Shown here in pieces: positions 24,341 through 35,232 of a stretch of DNA of 64,000 bases. Made by a program: the position numbers and the translations under genes. How positions within the stretch are numbered: the first letter of the stretch is position 1; each line of letters begins with the position of its first letter. This DNA comes from Notospermus geniculatus (lineage: Eukaryota > Nemertea > Pilidiophora > Heteronemertea > Lineidae), in the NCBI GenBank assembly GCA_002633025.1, contig NMRB01002821.1, positions 10,855-74,854 of the forward strand. Direction: 5' to 3'. The notes beneath the pieces are model-generated. The model ran no database searches, was not told the DNA's origin, and worked only from the letters and a program-made list of their open reading frames with translations.

Positions 24341-25011
24341 ATACACCTGATATCCTGAATATTTCAAATTACCGCACCAATCTTGACACGGTTGTTTTGC
24401 TGAGGATTTTGTTGCTAGTTTCATCAAAATCTGCTGAGTGGTTGCTGAGATATGTGAGATTATCAAATTTTTGATAATTTGAGCTTTCCATGATTTTTTA
24501 CAAAATCCTGATGTCAGTAGATAGAGCTGACCTCAAACCATAAAATTATGAATTTTTGGATGATTCGCATAAATTGGTTAGAATTTAATGCATATTTATC
24601 AAAATATCAACATTTTGATATTTCAATATTTCTGCCCAATTAACGCCCAAAAAGTTTCACAATAGGGTAAACCTATAATCTGAGGTTAGCTTTATCTAAT
24701 GGATCAAAATTTCTTGAAAAAAAAGAAAATTTCAAATTATGATTCAATCTAAGCAACCACTCAACAGATTTTGTGGAGGAAACAAATTTCAAAATCCTTG
24801 GAAAGGTCCATTCTATCAGAGCTACTATAAAAATGAAAATCAAATGACGAAATAAAAATTTTGATTCTCAAGTTTTTTTCTGATGAGTTATTACATAATA
24901 TTCATATGTTCCCATTTCAGAAATGTGGCCAAAAGGTTTTCCTTTTATATGCAACAAACCTAGTCAAAATTGGTGCGGTAGTATATGAAATATTCAAGAT
25001 ATCAGGTGTAT
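24341..25011. mobile_element. 671-bp AT-rich element with about 50-bp TIRs
   Basis: ATACACCTGATATCCTGAAT at the left is answered by ATTCAAGATATCAGGTGTAT at the right, continuing through ATTACCGCACCAAT / ATTGGTGCGGTA. The AT-rich interior has no coding frame. Confidence 0.75.
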
Positions 25012-25592
25012 AGATAAACATCAGTCAATGCCTGTACGTCTCAAGATGCACGCGGTTTTCTCTGACAGATCGGCGTCTCAAATTCCCACTCGCGATGAAA
25101 CCGAAATGACTGAAAGTTACAGTGAGAGAGCATTTTTAGCCTCGATGCTGCTGATATCGAGAAGGTAAACCTTTCTGCCTCTTTGCAGTAGGATGACGAG
25201 AGGTGTTTCGTTTCTACTGATCACCCTAGCGGACGGAATAGGAACTGATCAGTCTCGTTCACATCCACATCACACGTCGATTCTCGATGCTGTAAACCAA
25301 TCGGTTCTTCAACATGATCTAACAACGTCTCAGGTGTGCCACTGAATCTTTCAGATTTCATTCGGCGCATTTTATCTCAATTTTCTCTCTCCTTTATTAT
25401 GTCATGGCGTAGCATCTTGTTTTTTGCAACGCATGACGGCAATCAAACAGAAATGACGTGATAGTGTAATTGGTTTCATATACCACGCTTTGATCATATA
25501 TTCCATTACAACAAGAGTAATTGCAGCGAGAATACTGGTGAATAATACACGACGTCGTCGGAATCATGAACTATACTTATGACGAGTTGAAT

Positions 25593-25838
25593 AATGCCCC
25601 AGCACATAGCTAGTTCTTCTCAGTACGTTCTTGAAAGTGTTGCCGAAACTGCGTGCGAACGGAGTGGACGCAGTGGGAACATTTTACAGCCTTTTTACGA
25701 ACTTCATGGACGGGTTCGGACAGGAAGGGTGCTCCAGCACTTTGAGACATTATTTGCCCAACGTGACAAGTCCTAGCCCGTTTTACAATTTTTTAGGACG
25801 GGGCAGGACGTTTTGAGAACTATTTCAGTGTGACAGTA
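25593..25838 (+). mobile_element. MITE family D, copy 1
   Basis: About 245 bp matching 62228-62475 (plus) and 61828-62072 (minus). Shared words include AGTACGTTCTTGAA, GCGAACGGAGTGGACG and GACGGGGCAGGACGTTTTGA. Confidence 0.8.
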
Positions 25839-26088
25839 CGTTTAATGACGAGTTTGCACAAGCGTTGAACTCCAGCGGCTGATAGATTCGCAATATCATC
25901 TTGGGTCACGTGATTTGGTTGTCAGACAGGTGCCATCAAGACATTTAAGGAAACTGCTAGAAGTGGTCAGATAAAGGCAGTTTGATCCATAACGGTCAAA
26001 GCAACATCTACGCATTTACTGGACAGTTGCTCGTTTGCACCTGTTCACCTAAACAAATTCCCAGCGAGACACTGGCAATGCTTGAGGA

Positions 26089-26587
26089 AATGAAATCCCC
26101 GGTCGACAACTAAAGGAGCCGCGACAGTAGTCCCCGGGCCAAAGAACTCTTTCAAACACCGAATCACCACCGGTGAGGCGCAGTTTCCTCTGTGCCGAGC
26201 GCCACTATAAACGAACTGTATTACCAGAGGACATTTGAATGGCAAAGTAACTCCTTTGATCACCAAAAATTGCTTTCGAAGCAGTCAGTGCACTCTAAAG
26301 GCCTTTATACACTACTCTACAAAAGTCATTTTGTGGCATGTATCCTAAAAAATCATATAATGTGTATGCAATTGCAACATTTGTGNAAATGAAATCCCCG
26401 GTCGACAACTAGGAGCCGCGACAGCAGTCCCCGGGCCAAAGAACTCTTTCAAACACCGAATCACCACCGGCGAGGCGCAGTTTCCTCTGTGCCGAGCGCC
26501 ACTATAAACGAATTGTATTACCAGAGGACGTTTGAATGGCAAAGTAACTCCTTTGATCACCAAAAATTGCTTTCGAAGCAGTCAGTG
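26089..26587. other. Assembly join: allelic overlap around a single N (26386)
   Basis: 26090-26290 and 26387-26587 are near-identical (start AAATGAAATCCCCGGTCGAC). After the shared word GCAGTCAGTG they diverge: the first copy continues into about 95 bases ending at the N, the second into the 3-kb duplicated segment. This fits two contig ends of different alleles. Confidence 0.7.
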
Positions 26588-26616
26588 GGATTGCCTTCTT
26601 GTCATCAATGCGTCAT

Positions 26617-26731
26617 ATGAGTAAAGACTAAGCATATATGCTTTTACTTCAGATTTGTACAGCATTGCCTAGTGCATTTGTATTGAAAAATTCAAGTAAA
26701 AGCATTTACTAAAATCTTTATTCATATGACA
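26617..26731. repeat. Palindromic MITE, CATATGARTAAAGACTAAG type
   Basis: Inverted ends CATATGAGTAAAGACT and ATCTTTATTCATATG around a GCTTTTACTT..AAGTAAAAGC stem; the same unit occurs at 35266-35381 in the second duplication copy. Confidence 0.65.
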
Positions 26732-29189
26732 CATTATCTGTATGATAATCATAGACGCTGCCAGCATATTCTAACTTCTTCATTGGGCACGGAAAAATGC
26801 AAACAGATTCCCCGCCATTTATGCAAATTAGGTGCAAATGTAATTTCTACCATCATGGCCGATATCGACATTGTTTCATGCAATTCATTCTACCCTGCGC
26901 ATGGCTGTTTTCAGAGTGGGTTGAACCCGATTCTAGAAAAAAAATTAGGTATTCATCACAGAGGCCTCGCGCGGAATGCCCAATGATATTGACACTCAAC
27001 CAAACCTGTGGTCGGAGATATTCGAACGATATGTCATTTCCACATTCGTAATGACGTATTAGACGTGGTTACCATTGCAAATGAGGTCGTAAGTCAATTT
27101 GCAAACTGTGATAAAAGGTTACAGACTCGACACTGTTGACTAGACCATAAAGAGAACGGCCATTAGTTGCAACTTAGAGTCTACACGCAGGGTGCAAGTA
27201 AATGAAATAAGACACAATATAAGCACCTAACAGTAATTCGTAGCAAGACACAGTTAACTAACCCAGTAAATATTTCATACCCAATATCCGTCTGCGCAAT
27301 TTTTTCTCTCCGCTCTCTCAGGATCATCCGTGGTGATGGTTTTGTTCGACGACTGTGTGCCCCTCGAGGCTATGGTGATGTCTGCGTCACAGATGTCGGG
27401 TAAAAATGAGTTATTTGTCTCTCTTGATAATGCCATAGAGTCATGTTTTCAGTCCTTTCGAGGAAACGAATATTGTTGACCGCTTGCACAATGATAGATG
27501 TAACGTCAATGCTCTACTAAATTATTGCCTTCTCTTACTGCATTCATTTTTAGAATTTTAAGAACCAACTGAAATATAAGTACTCTCCTGGTTGTAACAG
27601 GTCTTAATATTTCCTTGAATATCCACTGGGAGGGGCTGAGATTTCTGACATACATTGAAATTGATATTTGCCGTCTTTGTACCAAAGAGCATCTGAATAT
27701 CCGAATTTAATTTCCAAAAAATCGAGAAAACCCGTTTTAGTACATGTAAGTAAAAAAAAGCTCTCCTGCTTTACTGCCTGCACTGTAAAAAATCGTTCGG
27801 TCCCATGGGTACAAATACTGATTTCCCCAAGGGTTCAAATGACCCAACTGGGTAGCATGAACCTAAAAGTAGGTCAGTTGGACCCGAATGAGTCCAGTGA
27901 GCTTGGATACGCCAGCCCATGCCGGGCAGCTCCAGGTCCAAGCTCCTCATGGGTGCCAACAGCCCACGGGTAGCAATCGTTTCATTTCATGAAGAGGAAG
28001 TAATGGACCTCAAACAAAAAAGTGTTAGGCCTATACCCAGCCCCAGTCTCCCCTACCTCAAGATCTTTCACAACTCGTTTCAGACACCTCATTTTTGCTT
28101 AAAGCCACACTGTATTGAATTCAGAAATATACTATGCTCTATCTGAATACATTAAAACTCTGCCTGCATGTTTTTTTCGATGTGGGTTGAAAAGGGGCGT
28201 GTGCAACATCTTTAGGCCTAAGGCCACACTTTTTTATTTGTTGGATTACGAAACTCCCAACCCGAAACATATGACTGTGCGGGTGGGCGGAAAAATAAAA
28301 ATGACTACATGTACCTATTGTGTTTTTTTATTTCACGTTCCAACAAAAAAGGCCTACCACAGGTCAAGACGAGGAAAATAAAAAAATCACCAATCTTCAA
28401 ATTAGGATGCCCTGAGATGCGATTTCCCAGCATTTGTGGATGTATTTAGCATTCTTGCACAGACTACGTATCTTATCAGCATTTTTTGCCGACGTAACCC
28501 TTATTTTCTTTACCTTTTCTTTCGTACACAGCAGACTTGCTGTGCGAATAGTCACGACGTTTATAATAAATATTGAATCAAGAGATGAGTGCCAAATTGA
28601 AATACAATCATGCAGAGCGCTACATGATGTTTCGATAACACTCGAGGAATTTGCTGTGAAGCAATAAGTATGCCAGCGAGTTTTCAGTGAGTACTGCCAT
28701 TATCGATTATTTCCCTGAATTCATTGAACAGTTCCAGGTTTGGTTTCGAGGAATCCTCTCAGAGAATTTAGGATTCACTGAATCCGACGCAATGCATTGC
28801 TGACAGACGTGGCCGACATTTTAGCAGGAATTTTCCTGTCGGATCTGCGACAATACGAACTATCTGGTGTGGTTTAATTTGTAGCATATCTAGGGACATT
28901 AAATAGGTGAGTCTATGAAAATCATCCAACAGGCCTACTCTGAGACAGATATTGGGCTAATTCCGGAAATTTTACAGCTGAAATCACTTCCTGAATGAGA
29001 GAATGGTCGGAAGTGGGTCTGCAGCCATTGGAAAGTACAGCGTAGGCCACTGTACATGTAGGCCTACATCAGTACACAAGGCCTACATATGGTATCTCGT
29101 CACCTAGGACTACTTGCAATATTTAAAGGGGCACAGGTATATTATTGCTAAATGCATGCCAAGTTATGAAATGGTTGGTGTTGCTACTC

Positions 29190-29540
29190 GATGATAGACC
29201 AAGACCAATGACTCATGTTACTGGCACTGACTGGTGTATGAGTGAACCTAGACCAATGACTCTTATTGCAACTCTATGGGTAGACCAAGACCAATGACTC
29301 GTGTTACTGCTCTATGGGGTAGATCTGGCACCATAACTCAATTTACTGCTCTATGGGTAGACCAGAACCAATGACCCATGTTATGCTGAGAACTATGGAA
29401 ACACCAATTAACCCCAGTTGCTATATGGGACAACCAAGACCCAATGACTCATGTTAATATAGTGCTCTATTGGTACACCTGCCAATGACTCACGTTACTG
29501 CTCTATCGTTGACCTTGACCAAAGTTCAGACAGGACAAAC
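29190..29540 (+). repeat. 38-bp degenerate minisatellite, copy 1
   Basis: Units of the form TAGACCAAGACCAATGACTC plus ATGTTACTGCTCTATGGG at about 29281, 29320, 29358 and neighbours; roughly eight diverged copies. A parallel array lies at 38700-39010, just before the TRIM gene. Confidence 0.75.
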
Positions 29541-29566
29541 AACTAAAAGCCCCCGTCACAATCCAN

Positions 29567-32137
29567 GAGCGAGGTTGGTTCACAAGCGTTCTGATTGGTG
29601 CACCGCAACTCGAGGTGCGAGAGAAACAGAAATCCTGGCGAAGTTCTCCATGGGTTTGCGCGTACGAAGTATGAGTAGTACAGACACATGGTAGGCCATG
29701 ATGACTTGAACTAGGATGCATGTTGTCGTTGCTAAAATTTGCAACTACGCCCAGGCAGAATTATTTTTTCAGTGCCCTGGAAGCACTACTCACACTGGTT
29801 AGGTACATTTATTCCAATTGTTCGAATGGATCAACTTCAGTATACGTGATTGTGTCATCACTGCTGATGTTGGCAGTAACAGTTGCAGGCAAGATTCTAG
29901 GAAGACGTGTTATTTCTGTTAAGTATGATCGGGCATTATCGTCACCTTCTTTAACTGCCAAGACGTCGTGTCCACGTTTCTTATCTGCTCGTGGCTTTTA
30001 TTGCGAGAATTTGGAGCTCTGTGGTGATGAAGTTGATAGATTGCCTGAAATGGAATTAGTATCAAGTTGAAGTTCAAAATCACTACTTGTGTTATTGTAG
30101 TATCCATAATGGCAAGAATATATAAGTACCAAGAATGTACAGCTTAGTAATCAATCAAACGGGTGGGCATTAAGTTACTTTTTCTGATAATAGAGGGCGT
30201 ACGGTAATTATAGGCCTTCTAATTAAATACTAGTAACCAATGTTTAGATTTAAGGGTTGTTGACTGAATTGTATTATTAATACTAACGTCAATATTCTTA
30301 TGTAAAGTTACAGGCATATTACTGGCATACAATTTTTTTTGATTTTGGTGAAACCATGGATTTGTTGTTTAGGTCAGAGTGCCCGACCCAGAGATCAAGT
30401 ACGATATCAATTTGTCGAAAATATGGTCCATTCAAAACTGCTCTGTAGCTCGGTTATTTCTGAGTGCATACAACTGCAGGAGGTGTCATTTTGTTCGTAA
30501 TGACCTTCCCTACACAATAATCCTTCACAAATTAAGATCCCTTCAGTTACAGGATCACCACAGGCAAATTAGTAAACTCACTTTTGGCACATATTTGGAG
30601 TTGTACATTCTTGGTACTTATATATTCTTGATAGTGGGTAATAATTTCATCATGTTTTTGAAGTTGTCTCAAGTTGTTCTATCGATGACTCAGCTTGTTG
30701 ACATGCTATAGAAATCATGATGCTGAAAGAAATGTTATTGATTTGGTCAGGGTAGGCCTTGGCCCTAACTCGGTTGGGGATGGGAGTTGGCAGGTTACTT
30801 ACAGAAACAGTGGTTTCCTCTGTATTGTTTAAATACATTGTGCCCTTATACTCCAGTAGCTCAAGATTCTCGATGCGCATTTTCTTATTGACATATTGCC
30901 CATTCACATTTTTAGACTGGAAGCCCGTCCTAACTCTTTACACGTAATGAAATTAACAAATGTTAGGACGGGTAGTGGCCATGCCGTTCTCAAATGTGAT
31001 TGGTCAGGGGTGGCGCATGTGGCAGAAATCAGAACTACTATTTGCGCGAAGGACTGAACAAATGACGTCACTTGATTCCCCACAAAACATACCGAAATAG
31101 GGGTTTTCTGTGCATGTCAACAACTCAATCGACACATGTTAGCCCTCTTAGATTAGTAACTTCTATAATACCAGAAAAAAAAACGTGGTTTAGGGGTTGA
31201 AAGCGAATGTTTGATCGAGTCAGTTTTCCCCATGCATCACTCTGAACAAAAATGTACAGAGGAATATAGCTGGATTAAATGTCTTATTTGCCCTTGTTCG
31301 GACCTTAAAAACTTACCTGCATCATCCGTTCATCCACGTGTGTTTCGATTATAATATCCATTTAGAATGTACAAGATAAAACCTCCTGGTTGAACGTCAA
31401 TTCTTCCAAATGACGGTTGAAGCGAGGGCGCACATGATGTTTACAATAAACTGCAAACACACGTGCTCCACGATGTACGCCTTCCCATTGGTTAACAGGT
31501 TTATTGCATGAATAATTAATTACTTGCCGGGATTCAGGCAAGTATGGTGGCCAAGACTGGTCCTACCATTCAGCAAATTCAAAAGCGACACCATCGGTAG
31601 GACCAGGTACTAGTCTATCACATTTTAGCATGGTCATTCCAGAGTTTAAACTTGACTGAAGATGAATTGTCATCATCAGAGATGGTTATGGGCGGTTATG
31701 TGTGCAAAAATAGGACGTTGCGAAAAGAGATATTCTTTTGTAGAAACAGATATAAAAACGCAAATCAAGAATAAAATGCGGCAGTTTAATTCTCTTTACG
31801 ACGCACAAGGAGGTCGAATAACAAGTACAATAAGGCACTGCCGCTGTTTCTTAATGCAGCACAAGGACGTCGGCAGTTGACAACATTTTTAGCTGATCGT
31901 CAACTAAAAGTTTAGAACGCAGATGTTGAGGAACAAGGACGTTGAGAAAAAAGACGCTGGATGGCGCTGTGAACGCGAAACAAGGACGTCGGCAGTCGAC
32001 AACTTTTTTAGTTAATCGTCAACATGAACAACTTTGTTTGATGTTTTGGGGTGCAGACATGTCATAGTTGCTTCAAAGTTCTGGGCATGATAGAAGTTGG
32101 TTTCGATGTTAATAGTATTTTTCACATTCAACATTAA
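29567..32137. other. No recognisable gene
   Basis: Short open frames only. A small hairpin (CCCGTCCTAAC at about 30928 and GTTAGGACGGG at about 30964) and a TGACGTCA site near 31065 are visible; nothing else is supported. Confidence 0.4.
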
Positions 32138-32593
32138 AGCTGACGTGAACGAACAAAAAGCCCCCATGCGACGAGCAAGAGAATTGCAAACGCCCTGCAA
32201 ACACCTCAAACGAAGGCTCAGAACATGATACACCCCACGACGCCAGGAGGGCGCCACCTTATTTGCCTTCAGGCAACTGAGCTGTCAACATCTCCGGATA
32301 CCTCTTACACTACTCAAAGAAAAAAAATTGTAGTTATTTAGACGGGATTCGAACCGTCGACTGCCTGATTTGTAATCCACCGCTCTATCCACTCGGTCAA
32401 CGAGCCAACTGACAGGGTCATGATTTATGTTTGTCATAGACGTAGGCCTTCGACTTACGTTATAATGCTTCGAATAAGAAAAAACATGTGAAATCTTCCA
32501 ACAAGNGTTCTGAGCCTTCGTTTGAGGTATTTGCAGGGCGTTTGCAATTCTCTTGCTCGCCGCATGAGGGCTTTTTGTTCGTTCACGTCAGCT
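32138..32593. mobile_element. TTAA-type hairpin element enclosing a tRNA-like unit
   Basis: TIRs of about 85 bp beginning AGCTGACGTGAACGAACAAA, with TTAA at 32134-32137 and 32594-32597. The right arm starts just after a single N (32506), likely a sequencing stop in the hairpin. The loop contains the tRNA-like sequence at 32319-32406. Confidence 0.8.
32319..32406 (-). pseudogene. tRNA-like Pol III unit (pseudo-tRNA or tRNA-derived)
   Basis: Read on the minus strand: GGCTCGTTGACCGAGTGGAT (A-box region), then GGTTCGAATCC, an exact B box at 32345-32355, with a GACGG/CCGTC T-stem, then a run of eight T at 32327-32320 as a Pol III terminator. The 3' acceptor strand does not pair with GGCTCGT and the anticodon stem is poor, so a functional tRNA is unlikely; no anticodon is assigned. 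Confidence 0.7.
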
Positions 32594-33278
32594 TTAAGCC
32601 ATGAGGGGGCGGGCTGATATGTGGGGTGTATTTTGATCATGACGGATAAGTTGAAAATCAGGCAATGAATACTTGCTGTCTGTATCAGAACGGAAATACG
32701 GTCTGCAGCCCATCAGTCACATAACTATCATGTAATCTAAATATAAACACAACCATGTGTACGTGTTAACATCATAATAGGCTCAGTGTAACTTGCAATT
32801 CGGCAATATTCTCCTAAAGTGCTGTATTTCGGCCCTCAAGTCATGAGGCTCTCTTATCATCAACCTCAGTGATGATGAGTTTTTTTAAACAAATCAACAG
32901 CCCAGGAAATGTTATGAAATAAATGCACTGATAATTTGTACCAAATTTATACATAATCATACGGGGATTTTCTGGATTTTCCATCCCGATTCCTCTGATT
33001 CCTCCGATTCCTGTGATTCCTCTAAATCGGCATGGCCGGATGCATCAGTCTAGATTAAACGAATCTAATGACAGTAAGCGGATGTTATATTTGGATCACG
33101 TCTGAGGTGTTGAAAGTTGCTGTGGACTGACCTGGCATTGTTGAAAACAACTTTCAGTAGTTGTGGTTGATATGATGTGTTAGGACAGTATGCAAGATTT
33201 TGTAATTTGACCATGTGTTGTCAACAACATGCGCCGAAGCTAAATTTTGAGCAGCAATGTCATTAACAAACACTAAAT

Positions 33279-33593
33279 TTACGGTGGCATCTTTTCGTTT
33301 GTTATTGGATTTATCCATTTATAGTTTGTGGACTTGACATCAGTGTCAATTCCTAAAGTATTAAGTTCAGTCAGAATGGTTCTGTACTCCTTCCCAAGGT
33401 CTTTTAAGAGGTTATCAATGATGGAGCCATCCGGAATTCCGAAACAGGATTGGGCAATTCTTTGTTGAAATTCCGGAACAGTACCACTACGTTTTGCCAG
33501 TAGCCATTCATGGTTTCTTTCAATCAGCTCATCTAAAACACGGAGTATTTTTTCAACAGTCCACCTGAACCGCTTTTTGGCAGCTTCTGCCAT
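33279..33593 (-). CDS. Myb/SANT-like (trihelix-type) DNA-binding protein or exon
   Basis: A 104-codon frame beginning at an ATG in strong context (CAAAATGGC) at 33593. The protein starts MAEAAKKRFRWT and has a basic patch, a Trp-Thr pair, and three predicted helices spaced as in Myb/SANT-like or MADF-like domains (FRWTVEKILRVLDELIE, then EFQQRIAQSCF, then DNLLKDLGKEYRTILTEL). Such domains bind DNA, and in animals they are often encoded by PIF/Harbinger transposons or by genes derived from them. The frame ends in TAA, but the sequence CACC|GTAAAT overlapping that stop could be a splice donor, so this may be a first exon. No transposase is visible nearby. Domain assignment rests on pattern only. 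Confidence 0.55.
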   Translation of the reverse strand: MAEAAKKRFRWTVEKILRVLDELIERNHEWLLAKRSGTVPEFQQRIAQSCFGIPDGSIIDNLLKDLGKEYRTILTELNTLGIDTDVKSTNYKWINPITNEKMPP

Positions 33594-33975
33594 TTTGTAG
33601 CAGCAAATTTGGACAGAATTCGTAGGCCTACCAGTACACAAAATGTTCGTCTGCTGCTGCTTGTGTTTTTTTTCTTTACGCCCTCACTGGCCTATACAAG
33701 ATTGCTGGTAGGACCAATGTTGCCCCGGCCTTTTACCCAACCACATTTGCATCTGAAGACAAATGTCAACACATGTTCTCTATTTACAAATACATGTCTT
33801 AATTACAACTTGTGTCATCGGGCTTCAGAAATGTGAGAACCTCAGGTATTCAGAATTCATTAAATTTGAGTGGGACATGAATTTGAAGATTAACACTATG
33901 TTAAATCCAGGTTAACACTGATGTAACACTGAGTTAACTCGGGATTAATTCGGTGTTAACCTGGTGTTAACTTAA

Positions 33976-34922
33976 AGTGATCCTAAACCGCCGAGGCGAG
34001 CGAGACAGCCTCGTTTTCATTTTCCCGCGCTACGCCAGTATGAATGAGCGCCTGTCAATCATCACGTCACGTGATTACTATGGAATTTACTACGCGATCA
34101 CTGATTGGGCAAGTTCTGAATGAGTGACAGCTGATTGCCAAAACAAGATGGATGCGACCAGTTCGCCGAGTCGAGATTTTTCCTCGATTCAGGGGAGTTT
34201 TAGAGGATACATTCACGCCTAAGAGCATGAAGAGTGTTCAATCCGACACAAGTGACACCATTGATGACGATGTCAGCCTGTATGCCAGGCAAGTTGGTCT
34301 TTTCTCAGAAGGAGCCCCAGAACTCGCTGACGTTACACCGGCACGGCGGCGAGATCCGCAGTCCGGCAATATGTTAATGATGCCATACATACAAACAACC
34401 TCCTCATCGTCTCAAAACGGAGTTCTTTCTTTGTTATGAGCCACTTCGATAATGTCTGTGGACAATCCACAGCTGCTGGTCGGCATTTGCTACCTTTTAA
34501 GGCCGCCCTTTCCCTTCTTTCACTTNTGGTCTTTTCTCAGAAGGAGCCCCAGAATTCGTTGACGTTACACCGGCACGGCGGCGAGATCCGCAGTCCGGCA
34601 ATATGTTAATGATGCCATGCATTCAAACAACCTCCTCACCGTCTTGAAACGGAGTTCTTTCTTTATTATGAGCCACTTCGATAATGTCTGTGGACAATCC
34701 ACAGCTGCTGGTCGGCATTTGCTACCTTTTAAGGCCGCCCTTTCCCTTCTTTCACTTCTCGCTTCGGCATCCTGTCTGCTACGCGGTTTGCACGATTGAC
34801 AAACTCAGTGAAGGTAGCGTACTGCGCATGCTCAGAAGCCAGGAGCGGAAATCGGAAGTTCCATTTTCGTGGGCGGTGAAAATGATCGGGTGCCAACTTT
34901 TGCTTGGCGGTTTAGGACCACT
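33976..34922. mobile_element. TTAA-type element with promoter-like interior
   Basis: TIRs AGTGATCCTAAACCGCC / GGCGGTTTAGGACCACT, TTAA at 33972-33975 and 34923-34926. The interior has TCACGTGA (34067-34074), an inverted CCAAT (34104), an ATG in AAGATGGATGC (34148) and, near the right end, an NRF1-like TGCGCATGC (34823-34831). About 231 bp is duplicated by an assembly join at 34526, so the true length is nearer 715 bp. Confidence 0.82.
34295..34757. other. Assembly join: allelic overlap around a single N (34526)
   Basis: 34295-34525 and 34527-34757 are both 231 bases and differ at eight positions with no indels (3.5%). The N lies exactly between them. Interpreted as two alleles placed in series. 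Confidence 0.82.
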
Positions 34923-34934
34923 TTAAAAGTTATA

Positions 34935-35232
34935 GTGGTCTTCTTAGAAAGTGTTAAAACAACACTTTATTTCTATTCCAACACTTTCAGTGTATTACAT
35001 CACTCGTAAGTGGTGGGGCGGTCCTATTCCAACACTTTCAGTGTATTACATCACTCATAAGTGGTGGGGCGGTTCCAATTGTTTCAAGCCCGGTTTCAAG
35101 TGTAAGGCACCACTTCGAAGTGTTGCAATCAACAGCTCTTTAAAGTGTGATGGTGACACTTTCCTCCACTTCAAGTGTTGGAGCAAGACCAACACTCCAT
35201 AAGTGTGAGAATCTAACACTTCAGTTTTTAGA
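34935..35232. repeat. AACACTT/AAGTGTT-rich repeat with a 50-bp tandem pair
   Basis: AACACTT or its complement recurs more than ten times; TATTCCAACACTTTCAGTGT plus about 30 more bases is repeated in tandem at about 34973 and 35024. A related run of GTTAAC/AACACT words lies just left of the TTAA element (33890-33971). Confidence 0.55.

Larger units (their letters stand above)
26585..29547 (+). repeat. 3-kb segmental duplication, copy 1
   Basis: Matches 35234-39027 in the same orientation from GTGGGATTGCCTTCTTG to ACAGGACAAACAAC, by eye nearly identical apart from small indels. It lacks a 571-bp transposon and a 231-bp segment found in copy 2. It ends 18 bases before a single N, so part or all could be an unmerged haplotype. 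Confidence 0.85.

Noticed and set aside
29720-30107. Plus frame of 116 codons and a Ser-rich minus frame near 29940-30100
   Set aside because: No domain, an internal stop in the better-looking minus frame, and no paired splice sites.
32319-32406. Calling this a functional tRNA gene
   Set aside because: Acceptor strands do not pair and the anticodon stem is poor; treated as tRNA-like pseudogene.
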